Source: Ostreococcus lucimarinus CCE9901 (lineage: Eukaryota > Chlorophyta > Mamiellophyceae > Mamiellales > Bathycoccaceae). Taken from it: a stretch of 64,000 bases of DNA. Location: assembly GCF_000092065.1 (NCBI RefSeq), contig NC_009357.1, positions 558,001 to 622,000 of the forward strand. Direction: 5' to 3'. Under the pieces are notes generated by a model. The model had not been told where the DNA came from, ran no database searches, and saw only the letters and a program-made list of their open reading frames with translations. The position numbers and the translations under genes are program-made. Shown here piece after piece: positions 46,036 through 56,403 of the stretch. Numbering within the stretch: position 1 is the first letter of the stretch; each line of letters begins with the position of its first letter.

Positions 46036-47773
46036 TCATCCTAATCTGTCCGCCATCGCTCCCCAGGTATCGTTGAGGCGACTGTACGGTTTTCTGTCGT
46101 CGCGGCGCGGACCTCCTCCACGACTCGGTCCTCCTCGCCCTCTATCGCCTCCTCGCCCTCTATCGCCTCCTCGCGATGGACCCGGCGGGCCGGGTGGAAC
46201 GATGTGCGCCCACTTGCAGCTATTACCGCGTCGGCATCGACCGACGCTAAAGTCGTAGCACCGTTGCTGGCCGCCGTTCCCGCCGTTCGCCGATACTCGA
46301 TGGCCGTTCAAGACGTCGCGCATGGCGTCTCTAGCCCGCCCACGCGCGCCCTTATCGTGACTGAAAATGAGCACTAGTTCTTTCTCTGGCTCATCATCCG
46401 GATCGGGTATGTTGAAGCAAAACGTTCCAGTGTTTTGTTCGATGAGCCGGAGCGTGGCGCCGCCTGTGCCGTAGATACGGCTGATGCCGCCGAAGCCAGA
46501 TTTACACGGGAAAACGGTGACATCGTTGCGATCTTTAAACGAAATATCCGTTCCTAACGTCCCTTTCTGTTGCTTCAACAACCATCGAATGTAGTCCCAA
46601 CATCTCGCGCGTTCGTCGCGATCGCCAGTCATGATGCCGAGCATGCCGACGTACTCAAACGAGCACCCGGACGCCTTCGCGATTTTCCTTCGCGTCGATC
46701 CCTGCATCGAAAAATATACACTCAGTCAGTTTCCGTTCATAGCGCAGTTTGATGAGAAGATAAAACGAAAAAGAGTGGTTGATGAATGTACGGGTAGACA
46801 TGAAAGCGTTCACTCGCTGGACGGCATACTGGCCCACAGCGGCGAGACAGAAAACACCCGCATATTTCAGACAGAATTTATTCTTCGCACGAAAGAGAGC
46901 TCGAGTGATCTAACGTCCGACATGGTTTTGCCCCGGACGGATCTACTCGTCGTGCGTAAAATCAACAAAGAAGTACGAGAAAACGAATCGCGCGCGCGCG
47001 CGATCGAGACGACCTACCTCACGCCCCACCGCGAAACTCAACTCTTCCTCGTTCGCGAACGGCCACACGTCGAAACCCCAGCCGTCTCCCAAACCGTCTC
47101 CCGGCTGCTCAAACCTAATCTTCAGCTTCTTCTCCTCGTCCACGAACGTCCCAGGAATCTTACGCTCGATAGAACTCATCACTTGAAGTTCGCTTCCTCG
47201 CCTGCCTTTCCTATCCCCGCATATAATCAACTTCTCCGGCGCGTCCTCGGGATCCGTCGTCGGCTTGCCAAAGAACAGCAGCGTCCCGTTGTCGGCTTCA
47301 ATCCTTCGCAAACCTTGACCCGCCTTCCCCGTGACGTACGCCGTGCAATCCCCGGGCACTTCCATCACGCTCACATCCTCCATCACCGTCGACGTATCGA
47401 CGATTATCTTCCCCACTCGCTGTCGCAGCACCCACTCCACGTATCGCTTCGCCTTCGCGCGCGCCTCGGCGCTCCCCGAAATGTCCAGTCTCTGCCCCTC
47501 CGCGGCGTCGCCCTCGATCGCGGTGATCTCCAGCCGCGCGCCGGAGACGCGCATGAGCTTACGCTTCGTCGCGCCCTTGGCGCCGATCAAGAAACGGGCG
47601 TCATCGGTGGTTATCGTCGTCGAATCGACCTCGTCGGCGGGTCGCGGCGGCGCCGTCGACGACGGGTCGCGCGGCGCGTTCGCGTCGACGGGGGCGTCCC
47701 GGACGTCGACGTCGGGTTCGGGGGAGCGCTGGCGACCACCCTCATCGTCGTACGTCGGGACGTCCGCGTCCAT
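46036..47773 (-). CDS. KH-domain RNA-binding protein with CCCH finger and RGG tail, two exons
   Basis: Model: exon 1 47773..47018, intron 46702..47017 (316 nt), exon 2 46701..46036; 473 aa. Neither frame is complete alone: the first runs into a short unrelated tail and the second begins in mid-domain. Splicing (donor GTAGGT, branch CTGACTGA, acceptor GATGCAG) joins EELSFAVGRE to GSTRRKIAKASGC and rebuilds a KH fold with G-R-E-G as the loop. KH-like repeats are visible around FLIGAKGATKRKLMRVSG, YVTGKAGQGLRRIEADNG, the splice site, and ISRIYGTGGATLRLIEQNTG. A CCCH finger (CYDFSVGRCRRGNSCKWAH) and an RGG-rich tail follow. The architecture implies nuclear or cytoplasmic mRNA binding. Confidence 0.85.
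46130..46173 (-). repeat. 18-bp coding repeat in the RGG tail
   Basis: Two perfect copies of CCTCCTCGCCCTCTATCG (plus-strand reading) and a partial third, encoding GGDRGR units of the KH/CCCH protein. Confidence 0.9.
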
Positions 47774-47954
47774 GACCGCGACGAGGCGCGGAGAGCGCGA
47801 CAATGGCGATCGATCGAGATCCACGGGGACGCCGCGAAGGCGGTCGCGGCGCGGCGCGGCGCGATTCGTGGGAATCGTGGTAATGTACAGCGCGCTCGCG
47901 AAGCTATGGGCTAATGAACTAGAAAAAAAAGAAAACGAAACGGCGACGCGGCGC

Positions 47955-48929
47955 TCAGCCGGTGAAGTAAAAGTCCATCTCCTCGGTGGTCTTGTTGAGC
48001 TCGTGAACGTTGACCTCGTCCCAGGGGACGAAGACGAGCGTGGAGAGACCTCGGTTGGCGACGCGAACCTCCGCGGTGCCGTCGAACTTTTGGGCGCAGA
48101 TGCCGAGACCTCGACGGTAGAGCGCCTCTTCGTCGTCGACGGCGCGCCATTCTTCGTCTGTGGGCGTGGGGGGGTCGTTATCGCCGTCAACCATGGCTAT
48201 CTTGACGACGTCCAGTCGGTTCGACGCGCCGGGCTTGTTCTGCCGAAGGCGAACCCAAAAATAAGTCGCGCTCCACTCGCCGTTCGATTTCGGTCGAATC
48301 GCCTCGCAGCGCACTCGATCTTCACCGTCGATCGTGTATCCTCCGTGGCAGACCTCGTTCGAGCGCGCGCACGCCGCTCGATCCTTGAGAAGCTTGGCTT
48401 CATCGCGCAGCCGCCGCGGCGACGTCTTGCACACGAACTCGCCCGTGCGGTAGAATCTAAAGTACCTATAATACGCCACCAAGTGGCAGCACTTCGCGTT
48501 CTCCATAGTCTTCGCCCCGGGCTTGATGTAGGTGTTCCTGCTGACGTACAGCCCGTCCGTGCGCAAGCGCAAGCGTTGCTGGAACATGGCGCGATAGCTC
48601 CCGTGTCTGCTTTTGCGCGCCGCCGTCTCCGCGGCGCTCTCTCGGTGCGCGAACGCGTCCACGCAGAAACCGCGCCAGACATCGATGTCGTGCGCGTACA
48701 CAAAGTCTCGAAACGCCGCGCACGTCGTGGCGAGTCGAGCGAACGCGCGCGGGCCGAGGCGCGAGGCGATTTCACAGAGCGAGTTTTCATCCAGCGCGCG
48801 CAGGATGGCGGGGACGTCCGCAGCGCACGGCGGTGGTCTCGCGCGACGGTCGTAGAAGGCGAGCCATGGACGGTTGAACATACTTCCGTCGTCGGCGGCG
48901 CGTGAGCGCGCCATGACGTCGGACGCCAT
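47955..48929 (-). CDS. FBXO9/Hrt3-like F-box protein
   Basis: 324 residues from the ATG at 48929; the frame opens 11 codons earlier with GTG. The F-box lies at about residues 38-85 (VPAILRALDENSLCEIASRL, FRDFVYAHDIDVWRGFC). The downstream block RTDGLYVSRNTYIKPG, then LVAYYRYFRFYRTGEFVCKT, is the signature of FBXO9 and its yeast counterpart Hrt3. A C-terminal beta-rich part follows (ATYFWVRLRQNKPG, STLVFVPWDEV). It is a substrate receptor for an SCF ubiquitin ligase; animal FBXO9 acts on TEL2/TTI1 in the TOR pathway. The TPR of animal FBXO9 is missing. It is co-oriented with the KH/CCCH gene. Confidence 0.85.
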   Translation of the reverse strand: MASDVMARSRAADDGSMFNRPWLAFYDRRARPPPCAADVPAILRALDENSLCEIASRLGPRAFARLATTCAAFRDFVYAHDIDVWRGFCVDAFAHRESAAETAARKSRHGSYRAMFQQRLRLRTDGLYVSRNTYIKPGAKTMENAKCCHLVAYYRYFRFYRTGEFVCKTSPRRLRDEAKLLKDRAACARSNEVCHGGYTIDGEDRVRCEAIRPKSNGEWSATYFWVRLRQNKPGASNRLDVVKIAMVDGDNDPPTPTDEEWRAVDDEEALYRRGLGICAQKFDGTAEVRVANRGLSTLVFVPWDEVNVHELNKTTEEMDFYFTG

Positions 48930-49064
48930 GGACGCGGGCGCGCGAGGGCGCTCGAAGGGCACTTCGAGATGTGCGGACGACGTCGCCGGCGCGGTCGGGA
49001 ATCGGACGCGCGCTCTGCGTGACTAACTAACTGTTCCACTACAAATCAAAAACACTCCTCCTAG

Positions 49065-51059
49065 TTATCCCTGCTTCATCGGGTCGAACGAATCGAACGC
49101 TTCGACGAAGGCGGTCGTGCGCTCGGTTTCCTTCGCTTCGTCCTCCATGCAACTTTGCCAGTTCGCGCGCTCGGGAGCCTTGATGAGGTGAGAGATGACT
49201 TCGCGACCGAGCTGCATCCAGTGTTTCTCACCTCTCTCGATGGAGCGGATCAGGATGCAACCGTCTGGAAGATGCACGGCGTAGTATTCGCCGTCGCCAG
49301 CGACGGATTTGATGGCGGCTTGCGCGTCGGCGGCGTTCGCCGGAGGTTCGAGCTTCGTCCACGAAAAGTCTAAACGTTTCGCCGCTTGCTTGAATATCTT
49401 CTCCGAGAGCACAGCGCGATCGGCTTCGACGGGCACACAGTTCATGTGGCAGTGATTTCCACCTTTGCTTAGCAACTCGAGATAACGCTCGAAAATCACG
49501 AGCTTGTGACTCTTTGACTCGGCGTAACGACGCAACGCGCCAATGTAATTCCACATTTCAGTCGCCGTGCTCTCGGGTACGTTTGCAAAACACGGCAAGT
49601 GCTCGACGGGAACTATTTGACAGTGCTCATGCGTGAGACCACCCTTGTCCATGCTCACGAAACACTCGGAGCCTATGCTCGCTACCAAGTGCAAATCCTT
49701 CTCGTTTGACAAGCAGAACCAGCATCCGCCCGGGGCGACGCCCGGGGTCGGCCGACGCGGCTGTCGTTCCGATGGTGCATTTGCCATCTCCACCGTGATA
49801 TCTCTGCCGAAGAATGACGCTTGATTGCGCTCGAGTGCGGCTTGCGCTCCCTCCACAGTGGTGAATGAAATCCAACCGTAACCGCGACTTCGGTTGTTGT
49901 CTCGGTTGCGCGCCAATCTGAGGTCCACCAATTCGCCGCACTCACCAAAATACTCCGCGATGGCGCCTTCTTCGGCGTCCCACGACAAGTTTCGGACGTA
50001 GATAGTCTTGTCTAAATCGCCCTTGATGTCTCGTGCGTCGCGGTTTCCGCCGCGAGCATCCGTTTTCGGTTTCTTTGCTCCGTCGCGCCAGTCCGGCTGT
50101 AAATCCGCCGCTCGACGCTTCTGTCCTGGAGCGCCTAAATACGGGTTCGGGCCAGTATCTGGTGGAATCTTGCACAACAGCGCGCGATCCATCGCTGACC
50201 CGGGTTCAATCTTCAACGCATGCATCCATTTCTCGCCGTCGGCGTTGCTGCAGTACGCAATGTTAATGAATCGCGTCACCCACGACTGAGCCGATGCTGG
50301 ATCACTCGAGCCCGTTTTTACGTTAATGTATGGCTCACGCTCGAAGAAGAACGGATGCGAGCCCGCGAAGTGATACCTCGGCGCGAGCGTCAGCGCCAAC
50401 GCCCGAGACACTGGACTGCCAGTCGAACTCGCGCTCTTTGCCTCGCTCCCAACCTCGCGTCCGTGCACGTCAAGCGTACCCGCGGGCCAATCGCGCGTGA
50501 GCAACACATCCACGACATCATTCTTTGGCAATTCATCAAAACTCGCCTTCATGGACGTCACGTCATCCTCCGTCGTCTCGCCGTTTCGCTTCGCCGTCGA
50601 TTTCCCAATAGCGCTCGCGTCCTCGTACGAAAGCACATCGAACCTTCCCGGCACCGACGCCACTTTCAACCCACGACAAAGTTCGTACACTCGCGATTCG
50701 CTCATAAAATACACATTCGGCGCGATCTCGAGCAATCCTTTCTCCTTCGATCCATCCTTTGTCTCGCTCGCGCGTTTCGCCGCCGCCGAGCGCGCGAATT
50801 CCAAACCCTTCTCTCCATCGGGATCGACAAAGTACACCGGCACCTCGCACGACTTCGTGCCGTCCTGGTACCCTCGCATCGTCTCCTCCGCTGCGTCGCC
50901 GTCGTAGATCCTTCCCGCGACGAGGACGGCGTCGAAAGGTCCGGCTTTGGGATTGGCGTGCACGGTGTGCACGCGCGCGACGAGGTCGTCGAACGTCGCG
51001 CGCGCGTCCCCGGCGACGATGACGCGTTTGGCGGCATCGGCAGACGCCGCGGCGGACAT
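49065..51059 (-). CDS. CwfJ/CWF19L1-like (Drn1) protein with inserted RRM
   Basis: 664 residues from the ATG at 51059 (MSAAASADAAKRVIVAGDAR); upstream in-frame sequence is a low-complexity leader. The N-terminal third is the metallophosphatase-like domain of CWF19L1/Drn1 (FDAVLVAGRIYDGDA, VYFVDPDGEKG). A zone with NPYLGAPGQKRR is followed by an RRM at about residues 350-430 (TIYVRNLSWDAEEGAIAEYF, SRGYGWISFTTVEGAQAAL). The C-terminus has both CwfJ domains, with the HIT-like histidine motif HEHCQIVPVEHL and GGNHCHMNCVPV. Yeast Drn1 partners lariat debranching enzyme in intron turnover. The RRM is not part of the human protein as I know it, so it may be lineage-specific. Confidence 0.88.
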   Translation of the reverse strand: MSAAASADAAKRVIVAGDARATFDDLVARVHTVHANPKAGPFDAVLVAGRIYDGDAAEETMRGYQDGTKSCEVPVYFVDPDGEKGLEFARSAAAKRASETKDGSKEKGLLEIAPNVYFMSESRVYELCRGLKVASVPGRFDVLSYEDASAIGKSTAKRNGETTEDDVTSMKASFDELPKNDVVDVLLTRDWPAGTLDVHGREVGSEAKSASSTGSPVSRALALTLAPRYHFAGSHPFFFEREPYINVKTGSSDPASAQSWVTRFINIAYCSNADGEKWMHALKIEPGSAMDRALLCKIPPDTGPNPYLGAPGQKRRAADLQPDWRDGAKKPKTDARGGNRDARDIKGDLDKTIYVRNLSWDAEEGAIAEYFGECGELVDLRLARNRDNNRSRGYGWISFTTVEGAQAALERNQASFFGRDITVEMANAPSERQPRRPTPGVAPGGCWFCLSNEKDLHLVASIGSECFVSMDKGGLTHEHCQIVPVEHLPCFANVPESTATEMWNYIGALRRYAESKSHKLVIFERYLELLSKGGNHCHMNCVPVEADRAVLSEKIFKQAAKRLDFSWTKLEPPANAADAQAAIKSVAGDGEYYAVHLPDGCILIRSIERGEKHWMQLGREVISHLIKAPERANWQSCMEDEAKETERTTAFVEAFDSFDPMKQG

Positions 51060-51223
51060 GGAGGCGCGGTCGATCGCGCGCGATCGCAGAGGTGCGGTCG
51101 CGCGCGGGATTCTGGCGAATGGTTCGTCCCTGGCGGCGCTTTTTGGCTGTTTTTGGCAGGAGGAGACGCCGCGGAGATTGGAGGGAGAAGATATGTTACA
51201 CGCCCGAGTGGAGCTGGGAAATA

Positions 51224-52357
51224 TTACGCGAGTCTCGGCGCGAGCCATCCGAGGGCGGCATCGATCCACTCGCCCTCGTGATGAATGTCGACGCTCTCGA
51301 AACCTTCGATGACGTCGTGCGCGACGCCGGCGGCTTCGAGTTGGCGAGCAAAGTCGCCGAGCTCGTTCGCAGTTTTGCTCCCGGGGATGAGAGCGATTCT
51401 AGACAATTCAGTGGCGTTGAGATGGTCGCGAACCCACGCGTCGCGTGCGATGGTGGTGACGTCGTACGGGGTCCAGTCGTCGTCTTGCGGGAACGCCTCG
51501 TTCCACGACCCCCAGTTCGCCTCGCGCTCGAGATCTTCGCGTCCCCACGCTCGCTCTATCATCTTAAACCCACCTAAGATCGGTACATCAGCGGCGATAA
51601 CGGCGTGAAATGCCGTTGGACGTCGCATGAGCAAACTCAGCGCCCCGTACGCGCCTGAACCAAAGCCAAGAAGCGACATCTTGCCCACGTTGTGCGCCGC
51701 CAAGAAGTGCGGCAACACCACCTTGAGCAAATAGCTCTCGTGGTTCATCGACGCCGAATCGTTCAGCCACGTCGGCGTGTTAAACGCCAACTCAACCAAA
51801 ATTACATCCTTCGCGTCGTTCCACTTCTTCTTTGCCACGCTCGACGTCAAAGATACCTTCCCCTCCCTCGGCCCGAATCCCGCCTCTCCCGGCACGCAAA
51901 TCAACGCGTCGTACGGCTCTTTCCTGTTCCCATCGTACCCTTTCGGCAACTTCACTCGATACCGCGTGGGTGTCGCCACCTTTGTCTTGACGTCGTAATC
52001 GTAATTCGCGTTCGGAAAGTGCACCCTGTGCGGTTGTAACGCATCAAAACTGCGCGCCGGCGCCGCGTCGGCGTCCCGGTCAGTCTCGCATTCAGCCGCT
52101 CATCCCCTCTCGCGTCGTTTCCGCGTCGTTTCCGCGTCGTCGTGGTTCCGCGCGCGGTCGACTCACCTCGAGTATTCGTGTTCAGCGCCGTACTCGTGCG
52201 CTTCGCGCAGCGTCGCGTTCCCCGGGACGTACGTCGTCGTCGCGTCCGCCGCGCCGTCCGCCGCCGCCGCGCGTGACGACGACGACGCGCGTCGTTTCGT
52301 CGCGCGGGCGTCGACGATGAGGCGCGAAAGAGCGCACTGCGGTCGTACGCTCGTCAT
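51224..52357 (-). CDS. Alpha/beta hydrolase (esterase-like), two exons
   Basis: Model: exon 1 52357..52167, intron 52050..52166 (117 nt), exon 2 52049..51224; 338 aa. The long frame alone opens with GTG. Exon 1 (MTSVRPQCALSRLIVDARAT...) is a likely organellar transit peptide and joins in phase 2 to give HEYSSFDALQPHRVHFPN. The donor is GTGAGT and the acceptor GCGCAG lies 34 nt after CTGAC. The catalytic domain has the nucleophile elbow GFGSGAYGAL, a core strand (DVILVELAFN), and a late His in SVDIHHEGEW that could complete the triad, with Asp candidates between. It is an S-formylglutathione hydrolase- or feruloyl-esterase-like fold. The substrate is unknown. Confidence 0.8.
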
Positions 52358-52468
52358 CGCGCGCGCGGTCGACGCTCGGTCGCGCGCGGGCGAATGACGG
52401 TGGCGAATTCGGCGAAAAGAGGTTTTCGCACTCCAAAGGCTACGGCTGCGCGGGCTCGCGTCGGCTAG

Positions 52469-53755
52469 TTACTTTGACGAGGAGAATAGGCGTCGGCGCT
52501 TCTTAGCGCCGGTGTACGCACCGTGCTTGGCGATGGCGGTGTCGTCTTTGCTAGCGATGACGATCGTGGCGTTGGCGCCATCGTCGGTGGCGTTGACGGC
52601 GGCGACGACGAAGACGCCGTCGGGCGACGCGACGACGCGGTCGACGCCGGCGAGGGCGGAGGATCGAGCCTTTTCCAACACGACTGGTACGTTCGGGTCG
52701 GTGATGTCGACGACGACGATGGCACCGATACTTTTGGCGGCGACGTACGCGGTGGTGCCGTGGACGCTAACGTCGCGCGCGCCCGATAAATCTCGGTTCG
52801 CCGCCGGCGCTAACTCAAAGCCATCCGACGGTTCGTTCGGCGCGAGTCGCCCCGCGTGCACCCCGTTCAAATACTCGGGCGCGCCGTACGTCGAGCTGTT
52901 AAATATCGAAAACGTCCCCCCATTCAACGTCGGCGTCACCACGTACGTGTACGCGCGTTCGCCGCCCCCCACCCCCACGCACGCGCCGCTCGCGCTCTCC
53001 AACCGACTATCCTTGACGCTCCCGACGAGTTGCATCGTCCCCGCCGAGGTGTACTTTAACGTCGTCACTCTCCGCGTCATCCCGCTCATCGTCCGCAGCG
53101 TTTGCCTATCATACGGTCCTAACTGTATTTTATCGATTCCCGAGAGCTGATACGTCGATCCCGTGATCGTCGGCGCGTCGTTTTCGTTCGGATCCAACTT
53201 CACGAAGACCACCCGCGCGTGCGCTCGGCTCGCCACGAACGCCAGCGTCCCGTTCACCACCACCACATCCGTCGGCTCCGCGATTCTCGTCGCGTTCTTC
53301 ACCGCGTGTATCTGTCTCGCTTTCGTCGCTCGCGTTCCATCGCCATCGACGCCGTATATCAACAACGAATTCGTTCCCGCGCACGTCACCGCCAGGCGCG
53401 CTCGATTTCCCGCCGCGACGCCGTCCCGCGCGCTCTCGTACGCGAACAGCCCTTCGCACGGCGTCGCGTCCTCGTCGAGCGTCGCGATCGTCGTCAGCGT
53501 CACCGGCGACGTCGTGAGCGTCAGCGCGCTGATCGTTCGCGCGCCGAGGACGTACGCGATCGTCGACAGCGCCGACGGCGCGGACGACGCGTGCGCCGCG
53601 GGGGTGATGAATTCGACGGTTCGCGCGTCGACGTCGGCGAACGGAGACGCGATCTGCGTCAAATTCGCCGCGCGCGCGACGGCGCAGAGCGATGCGATGA
53701 CGACGCCGCGCGCGACGCGGGCGAGGCGCGGACGCGCCGACGCGCGAGGCGCCAT
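52469..53755 (-). CDS. Secreted LVIVD/beta-propeller-like protein
   Basis: 428 codons with stop from the ATG at 53755, about 427 aa; the upstream frame is basic low complexity. The signal peptide is ARGVVIASLCAVARA. The body is beta-rich, with repeated strands such as LTTIATLDEDATPCEGLFAY, TLAFVASRAHARVVFV, GTTAYVAAKSIGAIVVVDI and GVFVVAAVNATDDGANATI. This matches the style of LVIVD-type propellers found in surface or extracellular proteins. Several N-x-T sequons (NLTQ, NATR, NGT, NSST) suggest glycosylation. It ends in a basic Arg/Ser tail. No orthologue or enzymatic motif is recognised. Confidence 0.72.
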   Translation of the reverse strand: MAPRASARPRLARVARGVVIASLCAVARAANLTQIASPFADVDARTVEFITPAAHASSAPSALSTIAYVLGARTISALTLTTSPVTLTTIATLDEDATPCEGLFAYESARDGVAAGNRARLAVTCAGTNSLLIYGVDGDGTRATKARQIHAVKNATRIAEPTDVVVVNGTLAFVASRAHARVVFVKLDPNENDAPTITGSTYQLSGIDKIQLGPYDRQTLRTMSGMTRRVTTLKYTSAGTMQLVGSVKDSRLESASGACVGVGGGERAYTYVVTPTLNGGTFSIFNSSTYGAPEYLNGVHAGRLAPNEPSDGFELAPAANRDLSGARDVSVHGTTAYVAAKSIGAIVVVDITDPNVPVVLEKARSSALAGVDRVVASPDGVFVVAAVNATDDGANATIVIASKDDTAIAKHGAYTGAKKRRRLFSSSK

Positions 53756-53904
53756 GTGACGCGCGACGACGACGGCGAGGCGAGACGCGACGCGCGAATC
53801 AAACGAAACGCGACGCGACGAACGATCGTCGCGCGAACGTCTCCGACGCGATCGAAAAGATGGGATGAAATAAGATGGGATGAATGAATGACGGGGGTCG
53901 AAGG

Positions 53905-55052
53905 TCACGGTCGACGCATCTTGCGAACGAGGTCGGGCTCGAGGTAGTCGACGCGCGGAATCGAACGCGCGACGCGCCGGCGAATCGGCGAAGACGGCGG
54001 TTCGATTCTGGGGACGTCGGCGATGACGTCGAGCGGAGATCTCGCGGGTGGACTGGCGTGCGTTTTGATGGTGGACGCTGGCGCCGGTGATGCGTCGCGA
54101 GGCGGTGGGGGAGAATTTTCCGGCGACGGCGGCGGCGCGAGCGGGCGCGGCGGCGAAAGCGCGAGCGGGCCGACGACTTTGCGTTCTTCGATCTCGTCGA
54201 ACCCGCTCGGACGTCGAAGCTTCGTCTTCAAGCTCGGCTCGGCGTAATTCAATACTTTCATGGCGTGTCTCGCGCGCAGGGCGCGTCGAGCCGTCTCTCC
54301 CACGGGTGTCGTCTGCTTGGGCTCTTTCGTTTTCGCCGTGGACTTGCCGATCGGTTTCTTCGCCTTGGCGCGCTTCTTCGGCGTCTGCTTCTTTATGACT
54401 CTACGCTCGATCGCCGCATCGCAGAGCGCGAGAGACAACTCACGCAACGTTTCCGCCGCTTCCGTCAACGACAAGCTTTCACTCTCACCACGCGCGTCGG
54501 AATCGGACGACGATGCGTCTTCGTCGCTCTCTTCGTCCGCGTAAACGTCGATCGATTTAGAAGCCTCGCGCCTCCCTCCACTCATTTTCGCCTTCTCCTT
54601 CGCGTGCGCGAGCTCGATTCTCAACCGACACACATCATCCCGCGCCGCGCGAAGCTCTTCGATCCACCGTCGCTTCTCCTCTTCCACAGTCGTTCGGACC
54701 ATTCGCAACGCAGTCGTCAACGTACGCTGGCTCGCCTCGGACGCTTCGGCGCGTTCCCGCGCCTCCGTCGTCTGCGCTCTCAGCTGCGCGAAACCGACCC
54801 GAACGCTTCCCGTCAATCACGAGCACGCACGTCTATCCCTGCATTCCGTTTTCTTCCCCCCTTTCGCCGTCTCGAGCGCGAGAGCCCTCTCGCGTCGCGC
54901 GCGCCGATTCCAAAAATGATTCCAAAAATCCAGGCACTCTCGGGCTGTCTCGGACGCACCTTGGCGTTCGCGCGCGCGAGCTCGCCGTTCGCGCGCGCGA
55001 ACTTGGCGCACAGCGACGACGCGCTGCGAGGATTTCCCGCGTCCCGTCCCAT
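53905..55052 (-). CDS. SGO: Shugoshin-like centromere protector, two exons
   Basis: Model: exon 1 55052..54960 (31 codons), intron 54784..54959 (176 nt), exon 2 54783..53905; 323 aa. The frame in exon 2 opens only with TTG. Splicing adds MGRDAGNPRSASSLCAKFAR and extends a coiled coil (ANGELARANAK joined to LRAQTTEARERAEA) expected at a shugoshin N-terminus. The donor is GTGCGT and the acceptor CGCGCAG, with TTGAC as branch. The diagnostic C-terminal basic motif appears at about residue 209 (NYAEPSLKTKLRRP) and a second related copy ends the protein (VDYLEPDLVRKMRRP). Shugoshin recruits PP2A to protect centromeric cohesin. Its substrate complex is represented nearby by SMC1. The middle is acidic then Lys-rich and disordered. 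Confidence 0.82.
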
Positions 55053-55284
55053 CGTTTCGGCGTTCGATCGAGGCGCGCGGCGCGATCAACGCGAATCATT
55101 CATCGTCGTTCGCGCGCGCGCGAGTGACGAACGCGACGCCCGCATTCGCGATCTCGCGATCGATCGCGACACACCGCGGCGTCGGTGACGCGAGCGACGC
55201 GCGCGAACGCGAACGAATCGCGCGCGATCGATTCGGCTCGCGCGCGACGCGCGCGGCGGTCGACGACGGCGAGGCCGCGACGCG

Positions 55285-55847
55285 ATGGCGATGACGACGA
55301 TGGCGTCGACGACGACGATGCCGACCGTCGCGCGACGCGGTCGCGGACGGGACGCGCGCGCGAGAGGCGCCGCGATGGGATGCGCGCACCGTCGACGCGT
55401 CGTGACGCTCGCGGGAGGGAAACGCGGCGACGACGGGGAGGAGAAGGCGCAAGATGTGGACGAGCGGAGAGGGATGGATTGGGACGGGGCGTGGCGCGCG
55501 TTCAAGCGCGATTTCGTCGGCGACGACGCGAAGATGCCCGGAGATTTGGTGGAGAAGAAGTATCAAAATAATAGGTGCGCGCGCGCTCGCGAGGGAGGAC
55601 TCGGAAGGATCGAACGCGCGACGCGGGCGACTGACGAAGGACGCGTTTCGCCCGACGCAGACGCGCCCCGGACGCCGAGGCTAAACAGCAAATCTACGAC
55701 GACGAGGATCGCGTGTTAAACTTCGCGACGTCGCAAAAGGTGACGTTGGTGAGTTTAATCGCCGTCGCCGCGCTTTTATTCGTATTCATCGTCGTCATCG
55801 GACCGCCGCCGTCGGACGGGCGCTGCACGCTGCCGTGGTGCGGCTAG
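55285..55847 (+). CDS. Small plastid-type single-span membrane protein, two exons
   Basis: Model: exon 1 55285..55574, intron 55575..55660 (86 nt), exon 2 55661..55847; 158 aa. The first exon has a Met/Thr/Arg-rich leader (plastid transit style) then MDWDGAWRAFKRDFVGDDAK. Unspliced, the frame runs into a meaningless Arg tail. Splicing (donor GTGCGC, CTGAC, acceptor GACGCAG) gives EKKYQNNRAPDAEAKQQIY, then a membrane helix (LVSLIAVAALLFVFIVVIGP) and a short Cys-containing tail (DGRCTLPWCG). I do not recognise the family. The single span close to the C-terminus suggests a thylakoid or envelope protein. The start could also be the ATG at 55375. It is divergent from shugoshin. Confidence 0.7.
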
Positions 55848-56403
55848 CGCGTCGCGTCTGCCGTCCTGGACGCGCGTCGACGCCGCGTCCCGCGCTCGCG
55901 CGCGTAGACGTTGTCATCGCAGCGCGCCCATCGCTCGCCGCGTCCTCGTCCGCGCCCTCGCGCCGTCGTCGCGTCTCGCGCGCGCGCCTCGCGCGCGCGT
56001 GAGATTTTTCTTCGCATACTTAACTTCAAAAACGCCCATCAATGGTGATCACCACCGGACCCATCGCGCCGTCCGCGTCAGCATCTTCGCGCGCGCGCGT
56101 CGGTTGCTCCGTCCCCCGCCGCAATCTTCCCCGCACACGCCGACGTCCGCGACGCGCGCGCGCCGATCGCGCGACGAACCGCTCGCGCTCGCGTTCGTTC
56201 ACGCGCCCGAATCTCGCGCGCGCGCAAAACCGCGCGCGCGCGGACGCGAGACGCGGAAATCTCGACGATTGCGCGCGCCGACCCTCGCGCGCTTTTGAGT
56301 GTTCGCGCGACGTCGACGGGACGCCGCGACGCGCGCGCGCGATCGATCGCGAAGGAAACGCGAGGGAAGAAGAACGCGAGCGCGTGAACGCGCGGTGCGC
56401 GGC
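55848..56403. other. Intergenic region upstream of the AP2 gene
   Basis: 556 bases, mostly CGCG-rich, with an AT-richer island near 56001-56055 that could mark a core promoter. Open frames on both strands are Arg-rich and do not look coding. No RNA gene seen. Confidence 0.4.
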
